Assembly (NCBI GenBank): GCA_030611285.1 | Contig: JAUWQC010000033.1 | Span: 1-8,577, forward strand | DNA length: 8,577 nucleotides | Direction of reading: 5' to 3' | From: a bacterium | GTDB taxonomy: Bacteria > Actinomycetota > Humimicrobiia > Humimicrobiales > Humimicrobiaceae | Part shown: one piece after another, positions 1 to 7,042 of the stretch | Layout of the letters: each line of letters starts with the position of its first letter | Position numbering within the stretch: the stretch's first letter is position 1 | Made by a program: the position numbers and the translations under genes | Notes under the pieces: model-generated | Told to the model about the DNA's origin: nothing | The model's input: only the letters and a program-made list of their open reading frames with translations | The model's database searches: none

Positions 1-340
1 AGTTGAAGGGGTTCTGGATAAAAATAATTCAATATATGATGCGCTGAAAAGTGTTTTTCCGGCAGGCACATTATCAGGGGCTCCAAAAATAAGAGCAATG
101 CAGATTATAAGTGAACTGGAGCCTGATAGCCGGGGACCATATGGAGGGTCTGTAGGATATCTTGGCTATGATGGCAATCTTGACAGCTGCATTACTATCA
201 GAACAGCTATTGTAAAAAATGGTGTAGCTTACGTCCAGGCAGGTGCTGGAATAGTATATGATTCTGAACCTGAAAATGAATTTAATGAAACTATAAATAA
301 AGCAGCTGCTCTTTTTAAGGCTATTAAATTATTTAAGTAA
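1..340 (+). CDS. trpE: Anthranilate synthase component I, C-terminal part (5' truncated by window edge)
   Basis: This is the last 112 residues of the chorismate-binding subunit of anthranilate synthase, which makes anthranilate from chorismate using ammonia supplied by the TrpG glutaminase. The reading frame is open from base 2 (base 1 ends the previous codon) to a TAA at 338-340. Visible family motifs are FPAGTLSGAPKIRAM at fragment residues 19-33, the RGPYGG(S)VGY block, the IRT strand and the AGAGIVYDSEPENEF block that closes the chorismate-binding fold. The related PabB and isochorismate synthases share this fold, but the trpDCFBA genes that follow make TrpE by far the likeliest identity. 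The N-terminal feedback-inhibition region is outside the window. The protein ends right after this domain, so TrpG is not fused to its C-terminus. Confidence 0.95.
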   Translation, partial: VEGVLDKNNSIYDALKSVFPAGTLSGAPKIRAMQIISELEPDSRGPYGGSVGYLGYDGNLDSCITIRTAIVKNGVAYVQAGAGIVYDSEPENEFNETINKAAALFKAIKLFK

Positions 341-395
341 GTTGAATATAGGAGATTTTTAAATAAAATAATAAAAATATAAGGAGACTTATAAA
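341..395 (+). promoter_or_regulatory. trpE-trpD gap with trpD ribosome binding site
   Basis: This 55-base A+T-rich spacer holds two Shine-Dalgarno-like motifs. AAGGAG at 381-386 sits 9 bases before the trpD ATG and clearly serves it. AGGAG at 350-354 has no start codon or reading frame behind it and is unexplained. No trpG is present here, and I see no hairpin or terminator. Confidence 0.7.
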
Positions 396-1415
396 ATGAA
401 GGCTTTTTTAGAGGCAGTTTTAAGTGGAAGGGATCTTAATCAGGATGAAGCGTACAAAGCAATGGAATTTATAATGGAAGGGAATGCAAATGATTGCCAG
501 ATTGCGGCTTTTCTCACTGCATTGAGAATAAAAGGAGAAACAACTGATGAAATAAGCGGCTTTTCCAGAGCTATGCTGGATAAGGCTGTAAAGGTAAAAA
601 GCAAGCATAAAAACATGGTTGATACCTGTGGAACTGGTGGCGATGGTCTTGGTACTTTCAATATTTCTACTGCTGCCGCATTTATAGCTGCAGGTGCAGG
701 AGTGCCGGTTGCAAAACATGGCAATAGGAACGTATCCAGTAGAAGTGGAAGTGCTGATGTCTTAGAGGAATTGGGGGTAAATATAAATCTTGAATGCAGT
801 GAGGTTTCAGATTGTCTGGATAGTATAGGTATAGGCTTTATTTTTGCGCCTAAAGCGCATACAGCTATGAAATATGTAGCAAAAGCAAGGAGGGATATAG
901 GTATAAGAACTGTTTTTAATATCCTGGGCCCCATTACCAATCCGGCACAGCCAAAGGGCCATGTTTTAGGTGTATTTGATAACAATTTAATATATGTGAT
1001 GATAAATACCTTGAAAAATTTAGGTATGGAGAGAGCATTTGTAGTCAATAGCGAGGAAGGGCTTGATGAACTTTCTGTTTCGGGTAAAAACTCAGTTGCT
1101 GAACTGAGAGATGGCAGGATCAGCAAATATATTTTGGACCCGGAAAAGCTGGGCTTTAAAAAGTCAAATATTTCAGATCTGGTAGGTGGAGATGCAAAGG
1201 AGAATGCCAGGATTTTAACCAGTATCCTTACCGGGGAGGAAAAGGGCGCAAGAAGAGATTCTGCTGTTATTAATGCTGCGGCAGCTATAGTTTCAGGTAA
1301 AAAATCTGACTCCCTATCTGAGGCTGTAGATTTAGCTAACCATTCTATTGAAAGCGGAAAAGCATATGAGAAATTAAATAGATTGATCGAATTTACAAAT
1401 AGAAAAACTAATTAA
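396..1415 (+). CDS. trpD: Anthranilate phosphoribosyltransferase
   Basis: This cytosolic enzyme transfers the phosphoribosyl group of PRPP to anthranilate, giving N-(5'-phosphoribosyl)anthranilate, the second step of the tryptophan branch. The 339 residues match the usual length of a stand-alone TrpD. An N-terminal helical domain (about 1-65) precedes the alpha/beta domain. The PRPP/Mg glycine-rich motif GTGGD is at 79-83 and KHGNR at 107-111. The RRDIGIRTVFNILGP block at 165-179 carries an arginine (R165) aligned with the anthranilate-binding one, and the metal-binding Asp-Glu pair is D224-E225. The ATG at 396 is preceded by AAGGAG. There is no TrpG fusion, unlike the enterobacterial TrpGD. 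The protein contains no tryptophan at all. The gene lies 55 bases after trpE and 33 bases before trpC. Confidence 0.97.
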   Translation: MKAFLEAVLSGRDLNQDEAYKAMEFIMEGNANDCQIAAFLTALRIKGETTDEISGFSRAMLDKAVKVKSKHKNMVDTCGTGGDGLGTFNISTAAAFIAAGAGVPVAKHGNRNVSSRSGSADVLEELGVNINLECSEVSDCLDSIGIGFIFAPKAHTAMKYVAKARRDIGIRTVFNILGPITNPAQPKGHVLGVFDNNLIYVMINTLKNLGMERAFVVNSEEGLDELSVSGKNSVAELRDGRISKYILDPEKLGFKKSNISDLVGGDAKENARILTSILTGEEKGARRDSAVINAAAAIVSGKKSDSLSEAVDLANHSIESGKAYEKLNRLIEFTNRKTN

Positions 1416-1427
1416 AGCTCGATCAAT
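1382..1427. repeat. 9-bp perfect inverted repeat across the trpD stop codon
   Basis: ATTGATCGA at 1382-1390 is the exact reverse complement of TCGATCAAT at 1419-1427, with 28 bases between. The arms bracket the trpD stop codon (1413-1415) and end 21 bases before the trpC TTG. In RNA this could fold as a 9-bp stem with a large loop. No U-run follows, so it is not an intrinsic terminator. Such a repeat is expected about once by chance in a window of this length, so a function is doubtful. Confidence 0.3.
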
Positions 1428-1448
1428 ATGTTTTAAAAGAGAATAAAT

Positions 1449-2261
1449 TTGAAATACCTAAAAGAAATTTTAATTGTAAAAAAAGAAGAAATAAGGAAAA
1501 TAAGAAGAAGTTCAGAATGGATAAAACCTGCTGTAAAAAATACAGAAAAAGAAAAGGGGAGTTTTTTAAGGAATATTAAAAGAGAGAAAGTAAATGTGAT
1601 TGCAGAGATTAAGAAAGCCTCTCCTTCTAAGGGAATTATCAACGACCGGCTTGATATTGAGGAGACGGTGCTGCTTTATGATAAGTTTAAAAGCTTCATC
1701 TGCGGGATATCAGTTCTTACTGAATCATTATATTTTAAAGGTGACCCTGAGAATATAAGGATAGTCAAGAAAAAATCAAAACTACCGGTACTAAGAAAGG
1801 ATTTTATCTTCAGTGAGCTTCAGATTTATCAGAGCGCTGCTCTCGGCGCAGATTGTATCCTGCTTATCAGTTCGCTTCTGGGAAAGGGAAAATTAAGAAA
1901 GCTGTATGATTTGGCCGAAAATCTGGGGTTGGATGTGCTGGTTGAGGTACATAGCGTGAAAGAATTGGATAAGGCGCTGGATATTGGCGCGCAATTTATA
2001 GGTATAAATAACCGTAATTTAAAGGATATGAGCATTGATAGGAAAACAGTTTATAATATTTTAAATTACAGCAAAAATAAAGATTTATCTGATAAAATTT
2101 TCGTATGTGAGAGCGGCGTGGAAAATATTGAATATATTAAAAGCCTGTTTTTGAGCGGAATAAATACTTTTCTGATTGGTGGGTATTTTATGATAAGTAA
2201 AAATTTAGAAAAAACTTTAAGCATTATGGAACTTGAACTGAAAAGGGAGAAACTATTATAG
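1449..2261 (+). CDS. trpC: Indole-3-glycerol phosphate synthase
   Basis: This TIM-barrel enzyme closes the indole ring, converting 1-(2-carboxyphenylamino)-1-deoxyribulose 5-phosphate to indole-3-glycerol phosphate with loss of CO2. At 270 residues it is a normal mono-functional length. The first-strand motif IAEIKKASPSKG spans 51-62, with E53 and K55 in the catalytic positions. LRKDFI at 115-120 carries the second lysine (K117), and VEVH at 165-168 carries E166. GINNRNL spans 185-191 and ESGV 211-214. The phosphate-loop segment near 232-238 reads LIGGYFM, where LIG(E/S)(S/A)LM is usual. The start is a TTG with only a weak purine-rich stretch (about 1435-1443) ahead. The in-frame ATG at 1428 stops after one codon, and the TTG gives the family's usual N-terminal helix. 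TrpF is a separate protein downstream, not fused as in enterobacteria. Confidence 0.95.
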   Translation: MKYLKEILIVKKEEIRKIRRSSEWIKPAVKNTEKEKGSFLRNIKREKVNVIAEIKKASPSKGIINDRLDIEETVLLYDKFKSFICGISVLTESLYFKGDPENIRIVKKKSKLPVLRKDFIFSELQIYQSAALGADCILLISSLLGKGKLRKLYDLAENLGLDVLVEVHSVKELDKALDIGAQFIGINNRNLKDMSIDRKTVYNILNYSKNKDLSDKIFVCESGVENIEYIKSLFLSGINTFLIGGYFMISKNLEKTLSIMELELKREKLL

Positions 2262-2293
2262 AAAAAAAAGTAAATATATAATGGAGTTAGAGC

Positions 2294-2947
2294 ATGGTCT
2301 GGATAAAGATATGTGGAATTACAAATTTAGAGGATGCAAAAAGTGTATCTGAATTGGGAGTAGATGCTGTAGGATTTGTCCTGTCTGCTGATAGTCCCAG
2401 AAAAGTAGAAGCCATAACTGCATATAGTATAATTGGAGCGCTGCGGGCAAAGGAAAATAAAATTTCAATGGTAGGAGTATTTGTAAACGAAGAAATTAGA
2501 AAAGTTCTTAATAACTGTAGAAGTCTAAGGTTAGATTATATACAGCTTTCAGGTGATGAAGACTGGGATTATTTAAAGGATTTAAGAGAAAAAGCTAAGG
2601 ATATAAAAATTATAAAGTCAATAAGAATTAAAAGTAAAGATGAATCTTATAGGGCTAAGATAAATAAAAAGGTGGACAAGTTAAAAGAATATGCAGATTT
2701 TATTCTGCTGGATAACTACAGTAAAAGTGTTTACGGAGGGACAGGAGTGCCTTTTAACTGGGATATTGTAAAAGATTATTCCGGGGAAATTCCTGTTATA
2801 ATATCCGGCGGACTTGATGCGGAAAACGTGAGGCAGGCGGTAGATATTGTAAAACCGTTTGGCGTGGATGCATCGTCTAAATTAGAAATTTATCCTGGTA
2901 AAAAGGATATGGATAAAGTTACTGGATTTATAAATGCTTTAAAATAG
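2294..2947 (+). CDS. trpF: Phosphoribosylanthranilate isomerase
   Basis: This TIM-barrel isomerase performs the Amadori rearrangement of phosphoribosylanthranilate to the carboxyphenylamino-deoxyribulose phosphate used by TrpC. The 217 residues are about the family length. KICGIT at 5-10 carries the catalytic base C7. FILLD at 136-140 places the general acid at D140. GGTG at 148-151 and ISGGL at 170-174 match the family's loop motifs, and SPRKV is at 34-38. Two conserved spots differ: QLHGDE is QLSGDE here (84-89), and the VSSG(V)E phosphate-loop motif reads ASSKLE (193-198). Since the base and acid are intact, I infer an active enzyme. ATG 2294 follows GGAG (2283-2286) at 7 bases. The gap from trpC is 32 bases. 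Confidence 0.95.
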   Translation: MVWIKICGITNLEDAKSVSELGVDAVGFVLSADSPRKVEAITAYSIIGALRAKENKISMVGVFVNEEIRKVLNNCRSLRLDYIQLSGDEDWDYLKDLREKAKDIKIIKSIRIKSKDESYRAKINKKVDKLKEYADFILLDNYSKSVYGGTGVPFNWDIVKDYSGEIPVIISGGLDAENVRQAVDIVKPFGVDASSKLEIYPGKKDMDKVTGFINALK

Positions 2948-2971
2948 GTTATATAAGGTATACGTTCGCAA

Positions 2972-4195
2972 ATGAAAAAAGATGAAAAAAAATTAAAAAA
3001 GGCAAATAGCAGTTTCAGGGAAAAAGAATACCGGAGCTATGGAAATGGATATTTTGGGACATTTGGAGGTATATATGTTCCGGAGACTCTGGTCAGCGCT
3101 TTGAAGGAGTTGGAAAAAAATTACTTTAAGTATAAAAAGGATAAAAAGTTTAAAGAAGAACTCTCATTTTATTTAAAAAACTATGTGGGAAGACCCACAC
3201 CCCTTTATTATGCAGAAAGACTTTCTAAAAGACTGGGCGGAGCCAGAATATATTTAAAAAGAGAAGATCTCTGCCACCTTGGAGCTCATAAAATTAATAA
3301 TACTGTTGGTCAGGTACTTCTTGCCAGAAAAATGGGGAAAAAATTTATAATTGCAGAGACCGGCGCAGGCCAGCATGGTGTGGCAACTGCTGCTGCAGCA
3401 GCACTATTCAATATGAACTGCAAGGTTTTTATGGGAAGCAAGGATATTAAAAGGCAATCTTCCAATGTATATAGAATGAAACTAATGGGTGCGGAAGTAA
3501 TAGAAGTTTCTTCAGGGAGCAAGACATTAAAAGATGCAGTAAATGAGGCTATCCGCTACTGGGTATCAAGAGTGGATGATACTTATTATGTCCTTGGTTC
3601 AGTAGTAGGTCCTCATCCTTACCCCACTATGGTCAGGGATTTCCAGGTAATCATAGGAAAAGAAACTAAAAAGCAGATAATGGATATAGAGGGAAGGCTT
3701 CCTGATTATATTGTAGCCTGTGTTGGCGGCGGGAGTAATTCCATTGGAATATTTTACCCCTTTTTAAAGAATGCGGATTTTGTCAAACTTATAGGAGTGG
3801 AAGCAGGAGGTAAAGGTATTAAAAGCAAGAAGCATGGAGCAACTTTAGGATATGGAGATAAAGGAATATTCCAGGGTGCCTTCAGTTATGTGCTGCAGGA
3901 TGATTACGGACAGATAGAAGAGGCATATTCCATAGCAGCCGGGCTTGACTACCCCGGAGTCGGTCCAGAGCACGCATATCTGAAAGAAAAAGGAATAGTA
4001 AAATATGAGTATGTCCTGGACAGCGAGGCCCTGGAGGCATTTAAGACATTATCAATATGCGAAGGGATAATTCCTGCTTATGAAACCTCTCATGCTCTGG
4101 CTTATGTAGAAAAACTGGCTCCGTCATTGGGCAAAGATAAAGTGATTATTGTTAATCTGTCCGGGCGGGGAGATAAAGATATTGGTAATAAATAA
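2972..4195 (+). CDS. trpB: Tryptophan synthase beta chain (TrpB1 type)
   Basis: This PLP enzyme condenses indole with L-serine to L-tryptophan, working as an alpha2-beta2 complex that channels indole from TrpA. The PLP lysine is K107 in GAHKINN (104-110). The catalytic glutamate lies in AETGAGQHG (128-136), and the PLP phosphate-binding loop GGGSN spans 252-256. The communication-domain signature [15 protein letters not shown] spans 211-225. E364 in EGIIPA and S397 in the SGRGDKD tail complete the cofactor site. These features and the adjacent trpA point to TrpB1 rather than TrpB2. At 407 residues it is slightly long because about 20 lysine-rich residues precede the usual YFGxFGG start; no in-frame start closer to that motif exists. 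The Shine-Dalgarno sequence is poor (AAGG at 2955-2958, 13 bases upstream), so translation may be coupled to trpF, which ends 24 bases before. Confidence 0.97.
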   Translation: MKKDEKKLKKANSSFREKEYRSYGNGYFGTFGGIYVPETLVSALKELEKNYFKYKKDKKFKEELSFYLKNYVGRPTPLYYAERLSKRLGGARIYLKREDLCHLGAHKINNTVGQVLLARKMGKKFIIAETGAGQHGVATAAAAALFNMNCKVFMGSKDIKRQSSNVYRMKLMGAEVIEVSSGSKTLKDAVNEAIRYWVSRVDDTYYVLGSVVGPHPYPTMVRDFQVIIGKETKKQIMDIEGRLPDYIVACVGGGSNSIGIFYPFLKNADFVKLIGVEAGGKGIKSKKHGATLGYGDKGIFQGAFSYVLQDDYGQIEEAYSIAAGLDYPGVGPEHAYLKEKGIVKYEYVLDSEALEAFKTLSICEGIIPAYETSHALAYVEKLAPSLGKDKVIIVNLSGRGDKDIGNK

Positions 4196-4218
4196 AGACA
4201 GCACAATGGAGAGAATTT

Positions 4219-5046
4219 ATGTATGATAGCAAGGGCAGCCCTATAGATAGGGTTTTTAAAAAATTAAGAAAAAACAACCAGAAAGCCTTTATTCCATTTA
4301 TAACCTGTGGTTTTCCCAGCCTTGATGGCTTTTTTAGTTTATTTGAAACCCTGGATAAAAATGGGGCAGATATAATAGAAGTAGGTATTCCATTTTCAGA
4401 TCCACTGGCTGATGGTCCGGTTATTCAGACTACTTCAAAGATTGCCCTGGAAAACGGGATAAACACAGATATTGTCTTTAATTCAATAATTGAAATAAGG
4501 AAAAGTAGCAATACGCCTATAGCCATTATGACTTATTTTAATACCATTTACCATTACGGGACCGGGAGGTTTTTAAAAAAAGCTAAAGAAGCAGGAGTAA
4601 ATGGACTTATAGTTCCCGACTTGCCGCTGGAAGAATTTACCTCCTACAGGAGCTATTTTAACCGGGTAAATATTGATAATATTATGTTTGCTTCTTTGAC
4701 CTCCAGTAAAGAAAGGTTATCTGCCATTGCGGCGCAAGGCAGGGGATTTGTATACTGTGTTTCATTAAAAGGGGTCACCGGGATTAGAAATAGTATAAAC
4801 CCGGAAGTTATAGATTTTTTAAAGAACTTAAAAGGAATAACCACTCTACCCCTGGCATTAGGCTTTGGTATCTCCAACAGGGAACAAATTAATCAGATTA
4901 AAAGCTATTGTGATGGAATTATAGTAGGAAGCAAAATATTAACCCTGATTCTGGAGGCAGATAGCTTTAAACAGGGTATTAAGGAAGTAGAAAATTTCAC
5001 CTCAAGTGTGAGCGATATACTAAAAGTTTATAAAATACCAGGATAA
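4219..5046 (+). CDS. trpA: Tryptophan synthase alpha chain
   Basis: This TIM-barrel subunit cleaves indole-3-glycerol phosphate to indole and glyceraldehyde 3-phosphate and passes the indole to TrpB. The 275 residues are normal for the family. FIPFITCGFP is at 24-33. The signature around IIEVGIPFSDPLADGPVIQ (52-70) holds both catalytic acids, E54 and D65. LIVPDLPLEE spans 130-139, and GFVYCVSLKGVTG at 176-188 is the flexible loop 6 region. LGFGIS (214-219) and GIIVGS (233-238) bind the phosphate. The ATG at 4219 follows GGAGAG (4208-4213) with good spacing, 23 bases after trpB, which suits equimolar expression of the complex. It is the last tryptophan gene here; no terminator follows it. Confidence 0.97.
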   Translation: MYDSKGSPIDRVFKKLRKNNQKAFIPFITCGFPSLDGFFSLFETLDKNGADIIEVGIPFSDPLADGPVIQTTSKIALENGINTDIVFNSIIEIRKSSNTPIAIMTYFNTIYHYGTGRFLKKAKEAGVNGLIVPDLPLEEFTSYRSYFNRVNIDNIMFASLTSSKERLSAIAAQGRGFVYCVSLKGVTGIRNSINPEVIDFLKNLKGITTLPLALGFGISNREQINQIKSYCDGIIVGSKILTLILEADSFKQGIKEVENFTSSVSDILKVYKIPG

Positions 5047-5060
5047 TTTATATCAAAATA

Positions 5061-5951
5061 ATGCTAGATTTTGATAAAGAGAAAGAAATTAAAGATTTAG
5101 TAGTAAGCATTGTAAGTTACAATAGTTTAAGTTTTTTAAAGGAATGCCTGGATTCTATATTAAAAGATCCCCCGGCATTTAATTATGAAATTATAGTTGT
5201 TGATAATGCCTCTACTGACGGCACTGGTGAATTTGTAAAAAAGAATTATCCAGAAATAATCTTAATTCCAAATAGCAGGAATATTGGATTTGCCGCGGCT
5301 AATAATAGAGCTATAGAAAAATCCTGTTCAAAATATGTGCTTCTGATAAATAGCGATTGCATGGTTTACAAAAAGTCACTGGGCAGTTTAGTGGAATTCA
5401 TGGAAAAAAATCCTGAAGTTGGGATAGCAGGACCAAAAATAGTTAATAGTGATGGAACCATTCAGTTCTCCTGCAGAAGGTTTCCTTCTGTATTCAATGC
5501 TGCTGCTCATACCATACTTACAGATATCTTTCCCAATAACCCTTTTTCAAAAAAATATAAACTTGCTGACATCAGCAGGGATAATCCTTTTAAAGTAGAC
5601 TGGGTTTCAGGGTCCTGTATGATTATAAGAAGAAAAGCTTTAGAAGATACAGGGATTCTTGATGAAAATTATTTTATGTATGTTGAAGATCTGGATATTT
5701 GTTATAGGATGTGGCAAAAGAATTGGGAAGTATATTATTATCCTGAAGCTGAAATAATGCATTATATTGCAGGCAGCAGCGATAGTGGGAAAATTAAAGC
5801 AAGTTTCAGAATGCAAAAAAGTGTATTTTATTTTTTCTGGAAAAATTATAGAAGGAGTTGGAAAATTATTCTAATACCACCGCTGGCACTGACTCTTGGG
5901 TTCAGGTTGTTTCTTACAATTATAAAAAGTGCTTTTTCAGGACAAAGATAA
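5061..5951 (+). CDS. Family 2 glycosyltransferase (rhamnosyltransferase-like)
   Basis: This is a GT-A fold inverting transferase that moves a sugar from a nucleotide donor to a glycan or lipid-linked acceptor, probably at the inner face of the membrane. VVSIVSYN (14-21) starts the nucleotide-binding domain and VVDNASTDGTG follows at 46-56. NIGFAAANN at 74-82 and NSD at 97-99 (the DxD-like metal site) are typical of the WbbL/RfbF-like group. DWVSGS at 180-185 and the EDLD acid cluster at 209-212 supply the acceptor site and probable catalytic base, followed by H234. A hydrophobic stretch at about 269-289 may anchor the C-terminus to the membrane. Donor and acceptor cannot be read from sequence; the GDP-rhamnose genes downstream suggest a deoxyhexose. 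The gene begins 14 bases after trpA with no good ribosome binding site. Confidence 0.85.
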   Translation: MLDFDKEKEIKDLVVSIVSYNSLSFLKECLDSILKDPPAFNYEIIVVDNASTDGTGEFVKKNYPEIILIPNSRNIGFAAANNRAIEKSCSKYVLLINSDCMVYKKSLGSLVEFMEKNPEVGIAGPKIVNSDGTIQFSCRRFPSVFNAAAHTILTDIFPNNPFSKKYKLADISRDNPFKVDWVSGSCMIIRRKALEDTGILDENYFMYVEDLDICYRMWQKNWEVYYYPEAEIMHYIAGSSDSGKIKASFRMQKSVFYFFWKNYRRSWKIILIPPLALTLGFRLFLTIIKSAFSGQR

Positions 5952-6053
5952 TGTGACTTTATAGACATTTGATAGAGTTTAGATTTTTTATATTTAAGAT
6001 TTTATATTAGAATAATCACTAAAGTAAAAATAGTTACGAGGGAGAATACGCTT
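5952..6053 (+). promoter_or_regulatory. A+T-rich gap; candidate promoter region for the sugar cassette
   Basis: At 102 bases this is the longest gap in the window. It contains TTGATA (5969-5974) and two TATATT boxes (5989-5994 and 6003-6008) inside an imperfect tandem repeat, AGATTTTTTATATT (5981-5994) and AGATTTTATATTAGA (5997-6011). No -35/-10 pair has ideal spacing, so a promoter is only suggested by position and composition. I see no hairpin with a U-run that would end transcription from the trp operon. Confidence 0.25.
6038..6044 (+). promoter_or_regulatory. Ribosome binding site fixing a TTG start
   Basis: GAGGGAG lies 9 bases before the TTG at 6054. It decides the start of the downstream reductase: the next methionine codon in that frame is about 116 codons further on and would remove the whole NAD(P)-binding motif. 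Confidence 0.75.
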
Positions 6054-7019
6054 TTGAGAATTTTAATAACAGGCATTGCAGGATTTGCCGGCAGGCATCT
6101 TACCACATACCTGACAACGGAAGATAATCATGAAATTCTAGGAATTGACCTTAATTTTAAAAATTTTAATTCAGATAATTCCTCTGGCAAAATAGAGCTT
6201 CTTGAAGCAGACTTAACAAATAGGCAAAGAATTTTCAGTATTATAAAAAAATTCAAACCGCAGCAGGTCTATCATCTTGCAGCGCAGAGTTCGGTTAGTT
6301 ATTCATGGGAGAATCCTGTAGAAACTTTCAGGATTAATGTTTTGGGAGGAATAAATATCCTGGAGGGCCTTAAGGTTTTTTGTCCCTGCTGCAGGATTCT
6401 TATGGTATGTACTGCTGAAGAATATGGAGAAATTGATAGTGGGAATAAAGCGATTGATGAAAATTTCAGGATTTATCCTCAAAATCCATATGCTATTAGT
6501 AAATCAGCTCTGGATTTTTTCTCTTCTGTTTATTATAGTGCATACAAACTTCCGGTATATATAAGCAGGTCATTCAACCATATCGGCCCGGGCCAGTCAG
6601 AAAAATTTGTTGCTTCAGATTTTGCCAGGCAGATAGCCTTAATAGAGAGTGGCAGTCAGCACCCGGTAATAAGTGTTGGCAATCTCCAGTCTCAGCGGGA
6701 TTTTTTAGATATACGGGATGCAGTTAAAGCATACAATTATATAATAAATAAGGGAAGTGAGGGGCAGGTTTATAATGTTTGTTCAGGTAAAAAACAGAAG
6801 GTTTCAGATTTGCTTGATATTCTTATATCATTAAGCACAAGGTCAGATATTAAAGTGAAGATTGACAGAAGAAAATTCAGGGCAATTGATGTTAAAATTA
6901 TGTATGGAGATAACAGCAAATTAAAAGCCCGGACTGGCTGGGCTTCCCTGTATTCTATTGAGACATCACTTAAGGATACACTCAATTACTGGAGGCAGAA
7001 TGCTGGATTACAGGTCTAA
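6054..7019 (+). CDS. rmd: NAD-dependent epimerase/dehydratase family protein, probable GDP-4-keto-6-deoxy-D-mannose reductase
   Basis: This extended short-chain dehydrogenase probably reduces the 4-keto group of GDP-4-keto-6-deoxy-D-mannose with NAD(P)H to give GDP-D-rhamnose. The Rossmann motif GIAGFAG spans 7-13, and HLAAQSS spans 74-80. The catalytic set is T120, Y146 and K150 (PYAISK). The Rmd-like signature is strong: RSFNHIGPGQ (172-181) followed by FVASDFARQIA (185-195), then VGN and RDFLDIRD (208-222). The usual SSxEEYG reads CTAEEYG, which keeps the catalytic hydroxyl as threonine. A cysteine cluster, CPCC at 110-113 with C119, is unusual for the family. The gene is 23 bases upstream of a guanylyltransferase and close to gmd, which supports the substrate assignment. 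Other sugar epimerases or reductases of this superfamily remain possible. The start is TTG with a strong Shine-Dalgarno sequence. Confidence 0.8.
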   Translation: MRILITGIAGFAGRHLTTYLTTEDNHEILGIDLNFKNFNSDNSSGKIELLEADLTNRQRIFSIIKKFKPQQVYHLAAQSSVSYSWENPVETFRINVLGGINILEGLKVFCPCCRILMVCTAEEYGEIDSGNKAIDENFRIYPQNPYAISKSALDFFSSVYYSAYKLPVYISRSFNHIGPGQSEKFVASDFARQIALIESGSQHPVISVGNLQSQRDFLDIRDAVKAYNYIINKGSEGQVYNVCSGKKQKVSDLLDILISLSTRSDIKVKIDRRKFRAIDVKIMYGDNSKLKARTGWASLYSIETSLKDTLNYWRQNAGLQV

Positions 7020-7030
7020 ATTAAAGGTGG

Positions 7031-7037
7031 AAAGGAG
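7031..7037 (+). promoter_or_regulatory. Ribosome binding site fixing a TTG start
   Basis: AAAGGAG lies 5 bases before the TTG at 7043. The first in-frame ATG comes after the nucleotide-binding GGEGTRLRP loop, so the TTG must be the start of the nucleotidyltransferase. Confidence 0.8.
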
Positions 7038-7042
7038 TTAGA

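Noticed and set aside
98..340. A stand-alone 80-residue protein starting at ATG 98
   Set aside because: The same frame is open back to base 2 and encodes continuous TrpE sequence, so the ATG is an internal methionine of a truncated gene.
440..1126. Long open frame of 228 codons on the minus strand
   Set aside because: It lies wholly inside trpD in antisense, its translation is low-complexity Ser/Leu/Pro-rich with no recognisable motif, and trpD has all its family motifs.
1428..1436. ATG at 1428 as the trpC start
   Set aside because: It is in the trpC frame but is followed after one codon by TAA, so translation must begin at the TTG at 1449.
2281..2293. ATG at 2281 as the trpF start
   Set aside because: It is in a different frame from trpF, and the GGAG within it serves as the ribosome binding site for ATG 2294.
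2972..4195. TrpB2-type or serine/threonine-deaminase-like identity for the beta chain
   Set aside because: The communication-domain signature, the GAHKINN lysine motif and the adjacent trpA fit TrpB1.
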